Assembly: GCF_009827615.1 (NCBI RefSeq)
Contig: NZ_WTYU01000002.1
Span: forward strand, 727,020 to 791,019
Direction: 5' to 3'
Length of the DNA: 64,000 nt
Origin: Allopontixanthobacter confluentis
Lineage (GTDB): Bacteria; Pseudomonadota; Alphaproteobacteria; Sphingomonadales; Sphingomonadaceae
A program made the position numbers and the translations under genes. Below, piece by piece: positions 57,185 through 64,000 of the stretch. Below the pieces are notes generated by a model, which worked only from the letters and a program-made list of their open reading frames with translations, ran no database searches and was not told the DNA's origin. Every line of letters begins with the position of its first letter. Position 1 is the first letter of the stretch.

Positions 57185-58138
57185 ATGGACAGCACTGCAT
57201 CACCGGCCATTGCCATTCGCGATCTTGTAAAACGCTATTCCGGAGAAAAGGGCAGCGAAGGCAAGCTGGCGCTGAAAGGCGTGAGCTTCGATGTGCCCGA
57301 AGGCGGCATATTCGGGTTGCTGGGCCCCAATGGCGCGGGCAAATCGACCTTGATCAACATCCTTGCCGGGCTGGTTACCAAGACCAGCGGCAGCGCGGAA
57401 ATCTGGGGTTTCGATATTGACGAACAGACCCGCAATGCCAAACGCTCGATCGGGATTGTGCCGCAGGAAATCGTGTTTGACCCGTTTTTCACCCCTTTTG
57501 AAGTGCTGGAAAACCAGGGCGGCTATTACGGCATTGCCAAACGTCTGCGCCGGTCCGAGGCGCTGCTGAAAGCCGTGCATCTGGCCGACAAGCGCGATGC
57601 CTATGCACGCACCCTGTCAGGCGGGATGAAGCGGCGGCTGCTGATTGCCAAGGCCATGGTCCATTCCCCGCCCATCCTCATTCTGGATGAACCGACCGCC
57701 GGGGTGGATGTGGAACTGCGTAAATTGCTGTGGGAACTGGTGACAGACCTCAATCAGGATGGCGTGACGGTGGTTTTGACCACCCATTATCTCGAAGAAG
57801 CCGAACAATTGTGCGACCGGATCGCCATCATCAATCATGGTGAACTGATCGCCAACAAGCCCACCCGCGAACTGGTGGATATGGCGCGCGAAAAGATCGT
57901 GGCCGTGACGGTGGATAGTGACCTCACCGTGCCGCCGTCCCACGAAGCCTTCATCAAGGCGGAAATTTCAGGGCCGCGGGCCGTGGAAGTGACTTATAAC
58001 AAGGACCGGCTGAATGCCGGACAGGTTCTGGCCATTCTCCAGCAACAGGGCCTGGTCGTGGAAGATGTGACCACGCGCGAGGCTGATCTGGAAGATGTCT
58101 TCGTATCGCTGACCAGCACCGCAGCGCAGGTGGCCTGA
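57185..58138 (+). CDS. ABC-2 type transporter ATP-binding protein (YadG/CcmA-like)
   Basis: A 317-aa ATPase. Walker A GPNGAGKSTL, Q-loop VPQEIVFD, signature LSGGMKRRLLIAKAM, Walker B LILDEPTAGVD and H-loop LTTHYLEEAEQ are intact. The C-terminal 80 residues form the extra domain typical of ABC-2 exporters. The start is ATG 57185 after AGGTGG; GTG 57176 is also in frame. The expected membrane permease gene is not adjacent: nadB follows. The partner must be encoded elsewhere. Confidence 0.9.
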   Translation: MDSTASPAIAIRDLVKRYSGEKGSEGKLALKGVSFDVPEGGIFGLLGPNGAGKSTLINILAGLVTKTSGSAEIWGFDIDEQTRNAKRSIGIVPQEIVFDPFFTPFEVLENQGGYYGIAKRLRRSEALLKAVHLADKRDAYARTLSGGMKRRLLIAKAMVHSPPILILDEPTAGVDVELRKLLWELVTDLNQDGVTVVLTTHYLEEAEQLCDRIAIINHGELIANKPTRELVDMAREKIVAVTVDSDLTVPPSHEAFIKAEISGPRAVEVTYNKDRLNAGQVLAILQQQGLVVEDVTTREADLEDVFVSLTSTAAQVA

Positions 58139-58229
58139 CGCAAGGCTGGCCATCCAGCGCAGCTTGTCGGGGGACCGCTTTTTCCTATAGCGCGTTACAG
58201 ACAGATGATCGCGGCCCGCTGCTGGACAG

Positions 58230-58279
58230 CGAATGGCCAGATGCTGGCAAGCGAATGGCCAAATGCTGGCAAGCGAATG
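58230..58279 (+). repeat. 22-bp tandem repeat at the 5' end of nadB
   Basis: The unit AGCGAATGGCCAGATGCTGGCA occurs twice with one change (G to A) and is followed by a partial third copy, AGCGAATGG. The third copy's ATG is the likely nadB start at 58277. The repeat puts copies of the start-codon context (GCGAATGG) in tandem. Confidence 0.7.
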
Positions 58280-59875
58280 GAGAGTATCTTGGCGACGCAA
58301 ACACATGATGTATTGATCATCGGTTCAGGTGCGGCGGGCCTTACTGCCGCGCTGGCGCTGGCCGAAACCAGAAAAGTGCTGGTGCTGGCCAAGGGTTCGC
58401 TCACCGGTGGCAGCACGGCATGGGCGCAGGGCGGAATTGCCGCTGTGCTGGATGCGGGCGATACTTTTGACAATCACATCCGCGATACGATGATTGCGGG
58501 CGCGGGCCTCAACCGGCGCGAAACAGTGGAATATGTCATCGAACGTGCGCCCCATTCCATCCAGCGACTGGTGGAACTGGGCGTTCCGTTCAATTCCGAA
58601 GAAGGTGACCTTCACCTCACCCGCGAAGGGGGCCATTCGCACCGCCGCATCGTCCATGTGAATGATGCGACTGGCTGGGCCGTGCAGGAAGCCTTGCTGA
58701 AAGCGGCCGATGCCAATCCCAATATCACCATGCTGCCGGGGCGCACCTGCGTTGATCTTATCACCGGCAAGCATGAGGAACGCTATTCCGGATCTGGCCG
58801 TGTCTGGGGCGCCTATGCGCTGAACGAGGAAACCGGCAAGGTCGAAGCCTATACTGCCCGCGCCACCATCATGGCGGCAGGCGGGGCGGGGCGCTGCTAC
58901 CTGTTTTCCACCGCGCCGCGCGGCGCCACGGGTGATGGCATTGCCATGGCATGGCGGGCAGGCGCGCGCGTTTCCAACATGGAAATGATGCAGTTTCACC
59001 CCACCTGCCTCTACAATCTGGAAGTGAAAAACTTCCTCATCACAGAAGCTGTGCGCGGCGAGGGCGGCCATCTGCTGCATCCGGAAACAGGCCACCGGTT
59101 CATGGCGGATTACGACCCTGAACGGATGGAACTGGCCCCGCGTGACGTGGTTGCTCGCGCCATTGATGATCAGATCAAGCGCTACGGCCTCGATTATGTG
59201 CATCTGGACATCAGCCACCAGCCAGCGGATTTTGTGAAAGATCATTTCCCGACCATCCATGAAAAGCTGCTGGGGCTGGGCATCGACATGACCAAGGGGC
59301 CGATCCCGGTGGTGCCGGCGCAGCATTATACCTGCGGGGGCGTGCTGATCGATCTTGCCGGACGGACCGACCTGCCCGGCCTTTATGCGGCCGGTGAATG
59401 CACCGAAAGTGGGTTGCATGGTGCCAACCGGCTGGCTTCCAATTCGCTGCTGGAATGTTTCGTGTTCGGCGAAGCGGCGGCAGCGGATATTCTGGAACGG
59501 TGGGACAGTTTCGGCGCGCCGCCGCCCGTGCGCGCATGGGATGAAAGCCGCGTGACCGATTCCGATGAAGAAGTGGTCATCAAGCAGAACTGGACCGAAA
59601 TCCGCCGCTTCATGTGGAATTACGTCGGCATTGTCCGCACCACCAAGCGGCTGGAGCGGGCCAAGCACCGCATCCGCCTGCTGAACGAGGAAGTGGCCGA
59701 TTATTACGGCCATTTCCGCGTGACAACTGACCTGATTGAACTCAGAAACCTGCTGCAATCTGCCGAATTGATCGTGAACAGCGCGCTTTCGCGCCACGAA
59801 AGCCGCGGCCTGCATTATACGCTCGACTATCCGGAAACAGACCCGATTGCGCGTGATACCGTGCTGGTGCCATAA
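58277..59875 (+). CDS. nadB: L-aspartate oxidase
   Basis: A 532-aa flavoenzyme making iminoaspartate, the first step of de novo NAD synthesis. FAD motif VLIIGSGAAGLTAAL is near the start; substrate motifs GGSTAWAQGGIAA, EGGHSHRRIVH, MMQFHPTCLY, and YTCGGVLIDLAGRTDLPGLYA-type blocks and GLHGANRLASNSLLEC are seen. ATG 58277 is used; TTG 58289, four nt after GGAGAG, is a strong alternative. nadA and nadC are not next to it. A 22-bp tandem repeat lies directly upstream. Confidence 0.95.
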   Translation: MESILATQTHDVLIIGSGAAGLTAALALAETRKVLVLAKGSLTGGSTAWAQGGIAAVLDAGDTFDNHIRDTMIAGAGLNRRETVEYVIERAPHSIQRLVELGVPFNSEEGDLHLTREGGHSHRRIVHVNDATGWAVQEALLKAADANPNITMLPGRTCVDLITGKHEERYSGSGRVWGAYALNEETGKVEAYTARATIMAAGGAGRCYLFSTAPRGATGDGIAMAWRAGARVSNMEMMQFHPTCLYNLEVKNFLITEAVRGEGGHLLHPETGHRFMADYDPERMELAPRDVVARAIDDQIKRYGLDYVHLDISHQPADFVKDHFPTIHEKLLGLGIDMTKGPIPVVPAQHYTCGGVLIDLAGRTDLPGLYAAGECTESGLHGANRLASNSLLECFVFGEAAAADILERWDSFGAPPPVRAWDESRVTDSDEEVVIKQNWTEIRRFMWNYVGIVRTTKRLERAKHRIRLLNEEVADYYGHFRVTTDLIELRNLLQSAELIVNSALSRHESRGLHYTLDYPETDPIARDTVLVP

Positions 59876-59896
59876 ATATACGCGGGAGACATTATC

Positions 59897-60784
59897 ATGA
59901 CGCAGATCGCCGCCAATAACATTACCATCGAATATGAAGCCTATGGCGACAAGGCCAATCCGCCCATGCTTCTGGTGATGGGGCTGGGCGCGCAGCTGAC
60001 CTATTGGCCCATGGAACTGGTGGATGCGCTGGTGGAACGCGGGTTTCACGTCATTCGTTATGACAACCGCGACATCGGCCTTTCGACCAAGTTTGACCAG
60101 GCCGGCAATCCGTCCATCCCATGGACCATGATCAAGGCGCGAATGGGCATCAAACCCAAGGTTCCCTACCGCTTGTCAGACATGGCGGCGGATGCTGTGG
60201 GCCTGCTGGATGCGCTTGGCATAGACAGAGCGCATGTCGTTGGCGCATCCATGGGCGGGATGATCAGCCAGCTGATTGCGGCAGAATATCCGAACCGGGT
60301 GCTATCGCTCACGTCCATCATGTCCACCACTGGCCACCGCAAGCTGCCGCAGGCAGACAATGAAGCGATCCAGGCACTGACAACCCGACCCAAATCAACC
60401 GATATGGAAGCCATCCGCGCCCACGGCGTGCGTATTGCCCGCGCGATTGGCAGCCCCCAATATCCCGCACCGGTCGAACGGCTGCACCAGCATATCGACA
60501 GCAATTTCCAGCGCAGCTTCTACCCCGAAGGTATGGCGCGGCAGATGGCGGCCATCATTGCCGATGGTGACCGGCGCCAGCGGCTTGCCCATGTCAAAGC
60601 CCCCACGCTGGTGGTGCATGGCGAGGCTGATCCGCTGGTGAAAGTGGAAGGCGGGCATGACACCGCCGCACATATTGAAGGCGCGACAATCACGACCTTC
60701 CCCGGCATGGGGCACGATCTGCCTGTCGAACTGGTGGACCAGATGGCAGATGTGATTGCCCGCCACGCCGTCTCTGCCTGTTAG
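59897..60784 (+). CDS. Alpha/beta-hydrolase
   Basis: A 295-aa alpha/beta-fold hydrolase. Oxyanion region LLVMGLGAQ, nucleophile elbow VVGASMGGMISQ with Ser, Asp in HGEADPLVKVEGG and His in GMGHDLPVEL form the triad. GGGAGA precedes ATG 59897 by 8 nt. It follows nadB by 21 bp and may be cotranscribed. The substrate is not known; relatives include esterases and epoxide or haloalkane hydrolases. Confidence 0.88.
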   Translation: MTQIAANNITIEYEAYGDKANPPMLLVMGLGAQLTYWPMELVDALVERGFHVIRYDNRDIGLSTKFDQAGNPSIPWTMIKARMGIKPKVPYRLSDMAADAVGLLDALGIDRAHVVGASMGGMISQLIAAEYPNRVLSLTSIMSTTGHRKLPQADNEAIQALTTRPKSTDMEAIRAHGVRIARAIGSPQYPAPVERLHQHIDSNFQRSFYPEGMARQMAAIIADGDRRQRLAHVKAPTLVVHGEADPLVKVEGGHDTAAHIEGATITTFPGMGHDLPVELVDQMADVIARHAVSAC

Positions 60785-60977
60785 GCGGCAATATCTGGCA
60801 CCCCATTCTTGAGCACCTTTCGTCCAGCACCGACTCGCTGGCCGATTCGCGCCGCCGGAACCGCCTGTTTCTGGCGTTCTGCCCTCCATCCTTATCAAAG
60901 GCTGTGAATGGCAATGCGCGCTAAGGCGCACTAAGAATTGGCAAAAGCGGAAGTGTAGTTTTGACAAAATGCATAAT

Positions 60978-61005
60978 TTGACAAATTAACTAAAAAGAGT
61001 ATTTT
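60978..61005 (+). promoter_or_regulatory. Sigma70-type promoter with duplicated TTGACA
   Basis: A perfect TTGACA at 60978-60983, a 16-nt spacer and TATTTT at 61000-61005. A second TTGACA lies exactly 17 bp upstream (60961), each inside TTTGACAAA. This may be a tandem promoter or a repeated operator. It should drive the secreted TonB-C-like gene at 61158. Confidence 0.6.
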
Positions 61006-61086
61006 TCTGAGCAGTCGAGAAAGCGGTCCGCAGACGCTACTCAACTGATCGACCATTTAAAATCGTCGTATCACGCTATAAGCGTT

Positions 61087-61140
61087 ATGAAAACTTTGGT
61101 CGCTTTAGCGATTTTAATTTGTGGCCGATCATCCATTTGA
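61087..61140 (+). CDS. Possible 17-residue hydrophobic leader peptide
   Basis: ATG 61087 opens MKTLVALAILICGRSSI and stops at TGA 61140, 17 bp before the next gene start. It reads like the first part of a signal peptide, similar in style to the MKNILIVAFATSV start of the next gene, but no good ribosome site precedes it. It may be a leader peptide, a remnant of a duplicated signal sequence, or noncoding. Confidence 0.25.
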   Translation: MKTLVALAILICGRSSI

Positions 61141-61157
61141 ATAAAAAGGATGATCTG

Positions 61158-61667
61158 ATGAAAAATATACTTATTGTAGCATTCGCAACTTCGGTTGCAT
61201 TTACGCCTATCGGTTTACTGGCTCAGGAAGACGACATCGTCGTGACTTCGGGACGGTCCATGGACCGTTTTGTCGAGGATATGTCGCATGATCTTGATCA
61301 GGCACTGAACCGCAGCAGTCTTCGGTCATTGCAGTTGACCGGCACCGGCATCGTCCAGATATCGTTTGAATGCGGACCTGACGGCAAACCCACCAACATC
61401 GCCTATTATCGCAGGGATGATGATCATGATGTGAATCGACTGGCACGCAATGCGGTCAGGAAAATTCGTTCGCTGCATCCCTTGCCACGCGGTATTTCCG
61501 AGGATCAGAAATACCTCGCGAATATGATCATGGCCGATGATATGTGGGAGTATGAGGCGCTTTCCGAAGAACTGGCCCGGTCCGAACAGGCCCGGATCGC
61601 CGCCACGAAAGGCAAGCCGACCTATTTCGCTTTCAATCTTGGCAAACCCCCCGCCCACCGCAAGTAA
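61158..61667 (+). CDS. Exported TonB-C-terminal-like protein
   Basis: A 169-aa protein with a signal peptide (about 1-20, LLAQ). The core GTGIVQISFECGPDGKPTNIAYY followed by RLARNAVRKIRSLHPLP matches the TonB_C pattern of energy-transducer C termini, but no membrane anchor or proline-rich spanner is present, so it is not a functional TonB by itself. AAGGA lies 7 nt before ATG 61158. A good promoter lies upstream and a very strong terminator downstream, so it is a monocistronic unit. Its role is unknown. Confidence 0.78.
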   Translation: MKNILIVAFATSVAFTPIGLLAQEDDIVVTSGRSMDRFVEDMSHDLDQALNRSSLRSLQLTGTGIVQISFECGPDGKPTNIAYYRRDDDHDVNRLARNAVRKIRSLHPLPRGISEDQKYLANMIMADDMWEYEALSEELARSEQARIAATKGKPTYFAFNLGKPPAHRK

Positions 61668-61683
61668 CTTCCGGTGAGCCCCC

Positions 61684-61738
61684 GGCACTGCTGCCATACC
61701 GCACTGCGGGCGGTGTGGCGGCAGTGCCACCGGGTTTT
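61684..61738 (+). terminator. Strong rho-independent terminator
   Basis: A 19-bp stem (61684-61702 with 61710-61728) containing two G-T pairs and a 7-nt loop, followed by ACCGGG and TTTT. It ends the gene at 61158-61667. Confidence 0.85.
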
Positions 61739-61744
61739 CAGCCT

Positions 61745-61798
61745 ATGCCCCGATCTCTGTCCATGCCCTGATCTTTGGCCATGCCTTAATCTCAGGAC
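61745..61798. repeat. Three imperfect 18-bp tandem repeats
   Basis: Three consecutive 18-mers beginning ATGCC and containing ATCT lie between the terminator and the convergent GlsB-like gene: ATGCCCCGATCTCTGTCC, ATGCCCTGATCTTTGGCC, ATGCCTTAATCTCAGGAC. Their function is unknown. Confidence 0.5.
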
Positions 61799-61801
61799 GT
61801 G

Positions 61802-62044
61802 TCAGCCAAGGCCTATCAGGCGGCCCAGCAAAATCAGCGCCATGCCGCCAATGATGGACGCTAGGCAGCCTGCCCGGTGAAACCCTGTCCGCCCCCGATT
61901 GGCAATAGCGCCGGCCAGCAGTGAACCGCCGATCCCCAGTGCAATCGTCGTCAGCCAGTTCATTTCCACATCACCGGGGTAGAACCACCGCGCCAATGCG
62001 CCCACCAGCAGGCCGGAAAGAATGGCACCCAGAATATTGATCAT
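61802..62044 (-). CDS. GlsB/YeaQ/YmgE-family stress-response membrane protein
   Basis: An 80-aa protein with three Gly-rich membrane helices, starting MINILGAILSGLLVGALARW and containing the GALARW and GIGGSLLAG blocks of the transglycosylase-associated (YeaQ) family. The family is stress-induced in several bacteria; molecular function is unknown. ATG 62044 has GGAGA 4 nt upstream; a longer frame to 62164 is not needed. Confidence 0.88.
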   Translation of the reverse strand: MINILGAILSGLLVGALARWFYPGDVEMNWLTTIALGIGGSLLAGAIANRGRTGFHRAGCLASIIGGMALILLGRLIGLG

Positions 62045-62304
62045 GAAATCTCCAGAGATTGCAGGCGCGCCGACAGTGGCGGCGGCCAGGAATAATTCCG
62101 TCAGTGTAATTGCCGCGCCCCAAATGGCGAACAAAAATTTCAGCGGCCGATTCGATTGATCCAAACCCTGTTCAGGCCGCTTATCCCATGAATTATTTTT
62201 TCACGAATTCATTTTTGGACTTGCGCAACACGCCAGTCGAGGATTCCCCGCGCGTCGCACCGTTGCACCCGCATAACACAGTACCGCCATGCCCCGCATG
62301 ACGC

Positions 62305-62323
62305 GGTTAAATTCGATTTAACC
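62305..62323. promoter_or_regulatory. Palindromic CtrA-type site TTAA-N7-TTAA
   Basis: GGTTAAAT-TCG-ATTTAACC is a perfect inverted repeat and contains TTAA-N7-TTAA (62307-62321) followed by C, an exact match to the full CtrA consensus known from alphaproteobacteria. It lies 367 bp before the nrdA ATG and about 30 bp before a CACTATCTAGTG dyad. A GATTC (GANTC) site is 22 bp downstream. Dual function as a hairpin is possible but no T tract follows. Confidence 0.55.
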
Positions 62324-62348
62324 CCTTGCGTCAAACCGCCGTGTGATT

Positions 62349-62360
62349 CACTATCTAGTG
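62349..62360. promoter_or_regulatory. CACTA-TC-TAGTG dyad upstream of nrdA
   Basis: A 12-bp inverted repeat overlapping a GANTC site. It resembles an NrdR box (CACTA-n4-TAGTG in the palindromic form) but has a spacer of 2 instead of 4, so an NrdR assignment is uncertain. Confidence 0.3.
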
Positions 62361-62570
62361 GTTCGTGACCTGGGGGCACCTACTAGACCTTGTTGCCACA
62401 CTGACTGCGCCTTCTACGCGGTGATGGGTGGATTCGGTTTGGTGATCGGGGTTTTCAAGTCAGGCGCAAGTGGCACTTGTGGGTATCGCGGGGATAAGTT
62501 TTTGCCCGCTCGTGCTGCAAAATCGCTAGGGTAGGCAGCAACCTGCCGAATCGAACGGAAGTAGAACATC

Positions 62571-62669
62571 ATGCGCCCGGCAAAACTGCCGACGCACTAT
62601 GGGCCAGGGGGCTGGCCAAAAGATTTGGGCCAAAAGATTTGGGCCAAAAGATTTGGGGCCGCAATTTAA
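62571..62669 (+). CDS. Possible 32-residue leader ORF upstream of nrdA
   Basis: ATG 62571 opens a basic 32-residue frame (starts MRPAKLPTHYGPGG) that ends with TAA 21 bp before the nrdA ATG. GGAAG lies 9 nt before it. Because the 14-bp repeats inside it shift frame, each copy encodes different residues. Coding status is unproven; it might be a translated leader. Confidence 0.25.
   Translation: MRPAKLPTHYGPGGWPKDLGQKIWAKRFGAAI
62616..62656. repeat. Three tandem 14-bp dyads in the nrdA leader
   Basis: CCAAAAGATTTGG, itself an inverted repeat (CCAAA-AGA-TTTGG), occurs at 62616, 62630 and 62644 with a period of exactly 14 bp, ending 33 bp before the nrdA ATG. The position suits a repressor array or an RNA-level element; alternatively it arose by slippage. 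Confidence 0.75.
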
Positions 62670-62689
62670 AGGCCGCAGGTTTTGGGGCC

Positions 62690-64000
62690 ATGGATTTAGA
62701 GCAGGGCGATATAATGGATTTTAAAAGTGGGGATGATGCAGCCATGGGGCTCGATCTGGATATGAACGACACGGTCGATACAGCGTCACAGGCGCCATCC
62801 ACCACCAATGACGCCACACTTACAGAAAAGCGCGCGGTAGATATGGAAACGATGGACAAAGGTACAGACGAGCTGGTGGCAGAAAAAGCCGCAGAAGTGA
62901 TGGCGGGCGCATTGACGCAGGTGGCAGACGCCATCTCGCAAAGCTCTGCCGGCGCCGCGGCTGACAAGGCTGACACGAAAAAGGTCCGCGATCGCCGCTT
63001 CACCGTGGTCACCGATAACAGCCGCGATGCCCTGCTGACGGATTTCGGCAAGGATACGCTGATTGACCGCTATCTGCTTCCCGGTGAAAATTTTCAGGAC
63101 CTGTTTGCCCGCGTGGCGGATGCCTATGCGGATGATCAGGACCACGCGCAGCGTCTGTATGACTATATCTCGCGCCTGTGGTTCATGCCTGCAACGCCGG
63201 TTCTGTCCAATGGCGGCACCAGCCGGGGCTTGCCCATTTCCTGCTATCTCAATTCTGTGTCAGACAGCCTCGAAGGCATCGTCAATACGTGGAACGAAAA
63301 CGTGTGGCTCGCATCCAAGGGCGGCGGCATCGGCACCTATTGGGGCAATGTGCGCGGCATTGGCGAGCCGGTCGGCCTGAACGGCAAGACCAGCGGCATC
63401 ATTCCCTTCGTGCGCGTGATGGACAGTCTGACGCTGGCCATTTCCCAAGGGTCTTTGCGGCGCGGTTCGGCTGCCTGCTATCTCGATGTGTCGCACCCCG
63501 AGATCGAGGAATTCCTCGAAATCCGCAAACCGTCGGGCGATTTCAACCGCAAGGCGTTGAACCTGCACCACGGCGTGCTGTTGACCGACGATTTCATGGA
63601 AGCAGTGCGTGCGGGCGAGAAATTCGACCTCAAATCCCCCAAGACCGGCGAAGTGCGCGGGCAGGTGGATGCGCGTTCGCTGTTCCAGAAACTGGTCGAA
63701 ACCCGCCTTGCCACAGGCGAGCCTTACATCGTGTTCTCCGACACGGTGAACCGCATGATGCCCAAGCATCACCGCGATCTGGGGCTGAAGGTTTCCACCT
63801 CCAACCTGTGTTCGGAAATCACCCTGCCGACCGGCATTGACCACCTTGGCAATGACCGCACGGCTGTGTGCTGCCTGTCCTCGCTCAACCTGGAAAAATG
63901 GGATGAGTGGAACGGCGATAAGGTGTTCATCGAAGACGTGATGCGGATGCTCGACAATGTCCTGCAGGACTATATCGACCGCGCCCCGCCGGAAATGGAC
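62690..64000 (+). CDS. nrdA: Ribonucleoside-diphosphate reductase large subunit (partial, 3' end outside window)
   Basis: The first 437 codons of a class I ribonucleotide reductase catalytic chain, which reduces ribonucleotides for DNA synthesis. After about 95 acidic, Ala-rich residues without similarity comes VRDRRFTVVTDNSRDALL, then FMPATPVLSNGGTSRGLPISCYLNS with the first redox Cys, GGGIGTYWGNVRG, GSLRRGSAACYLDVSHPEIEEFLE, EPYIVFSDTVNR and STSNLCSEITLPT with an active-site Asn/Cys/Glu set. The N terminus shows no recognisable ATP-cone. The start could be ATG 62690, 62714 or 62744; none has a strong ribosome site. The gene runs out of the window. Confidence 0.92.
   Translation, partial: MDLEQGDIMDFKSGDDAAMGLDLDMNDTVDTASQAPSTTNDATLTEKRAVDMETMDKGTDELVAEKAAEVMAGALTQVADAISQSSAGAAADKADTKKVRDRRFTVVTDNSRDALLTDFGKDTLIDRYLLPGENFQDLFARVADAYADDQDHAQRLYDYISRLWFMPATPVLSNGGTSRGLPISCYLNSVSDSLEGIVNTWNENVWLASKGGGIGTYWGNVRGIGEPVGLNGKTSGIIPFVRVMDSLTLAISQGSLRRGSAACYLDVSHPEIEEFLEIRKPSGDFNRKALNLHHGVLLTDDFMEAVRAGEKFDLKSPKTGEVRGQVDARSLFQKLVETRLATGEPYIVFSDTVNRMMPKHHRDLGLKVSTSNLCSEITLPTGIDHLGNDRTAVCCLSSLNLEKWDEWNGDKVFIEDVMRMLDNVLQDYIDRAPPEMD

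Larger units (their letters stand above)
60785..61157 (+). other. 373-bp AT-rich intergenic region
   Basis: No terminator is evident after the hydrolase gene. From 60930 on the sequence becomes AT-rich. It contains two TTTGACAAA copies 17 bp apart, a promoter, and a 17-codon frame (61087-61140) described separately. Confidence 0.5.
62045..62689 (+). other. 645-bp regulatory region upstream of nrdA
   Basis: It contains a palindromic CtrA-like site (62305-62323), GANTC sites (62345-62349, 62431-62435 and others further left), a CACTA-TC-TAGTG dyad (62349-62360), a small CAAGTG/CACTTG dyad near 62468-62480, a possible 32-codon leader ORF (62571-62669) and three tandem 14-bp dyads (62616-62656). 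No tRNA or known riboswitch was found. Confidence 0.6.

Noticed and set aside
58325-60049. Minus-strand open frame of 574 codons
   Set aside because: It is the shadow of nadB, with Cys/His/Arg-rich low-plausibility sequence and no conserved motifs.
62349-62387. Pair of NrdR boxes upstream of nrdA
   Set aside because: The first dyad has a 2-nt instead of 4-nt spacer and the second candidate (CTACTAGAC) does not pair well; kept only as a low-confidence dyad.
62343-62534. 63-codon plus-strand frame upstream of nrdA
   Set aside because: No RBS, no domain, and it covers what looks like the promoter region.
62616-62656. CRISPR-like repeats
   Set aside because: The 14-bp units are directly adjacent without spacers; other repeats in the window are also too short and unspaced.

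Overview
The window is a gene-dense stretch of a GC-rich alphaproteobacterial chromosome. It most resembles Sphingomonadales and probably the Erythrobacter/Altererythrobacter group. This placement is an inference from the gene families: a large TonB-dependent receptor with an N-terminal DDAN-IIVVTAQ TonB box, multi-EF-hand secreted proteins, an HWE histidine kinase, DUF4402 secreted proteins, a zf-CHCC protein, a CtrA-type TTAA-N7-TTAA site and GANTC (CcrM-type) sites. There is no rRNA, tRNA, CRISPR, prophage or insertion sequence that I can see. Both ends are cut inside genes: a pabB-pabC fusion on the left and a ribonucleotide reductase large subunit on the right.

Layout. 0-6.6 kb: pabB/C fusion, a HerA-like ATPase, then a leftward operon of an EF-hand protein, an OmpR-type regulator and a histidine kinase. 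6.8-15.4 kb: a VOC protein, aminopeptidase P, oligopeptidase B with an overlapping thioesterase, a membrane diguanylate cyclase, alanine dehydrogenase and a flavin reductase. 15.4-21.8 kb: a 14-residue small ORF with a strong RBS and terminator, a CHASE2-EAL protein of unusually low GC, ftsK, a thiE-like gene and yggS. 21.8-31.2 kb: TonB receptor, glnD, an acyl-CoA synthetase, lgt and a MidA-type methyltransferase. 31.2-40.8 kb: an OpuC-like ABC transporter with fused permease and binding protein, an HWE kinase, then ivd-mccB followed by membrane/lipid genes and a lipoprotein. 40.8-50 kb: a secreted nucleotidase, gyrB with two downstream genes, an M20 peptidase and an acyl-CoA ligase. 50-58 kb: guaA, an endonuclease III-like gene, two tandem secreted paralogues, tldD and a DUF4402/zinc-finger/DUF4402 group. 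58-64 kb: an ABC ATPase, nadB, a hydrolase, a secreted TonB-C-like protein, a GlsB-like membrane protein and nrdA with a complex leader.

How the genes work together. Most of the window is housekeeping: folate and NAD synthesis, GMP synthesis, dNTP synthesis, nitrogen sensing, chromosome segregation and topology, lipoprotein maturation, leucine and fatty-acid catabolism. Many neighbours are translationally coupled through ATGA or TTGA overlaps. Signalling is well represented: one two-component system, one HWE kinase, one c-di-GMP cyclase and one c-di-GMP phosphodiesterase.

The parts most worth a second look are not the large genes. They are the EF-hand/two-component operon with helically phased ATTGTC repeats upstream, the 14-aa Trp-rich small ORF, the nrdA leader (a palindromic CtrA-like site, a possible 32-codon leader ORF and three tandem 14-bp dyads), the GGT-n-AAC motif arrays upstream of both DUF4402 genes, and the His-rich secreted paralogue pair.
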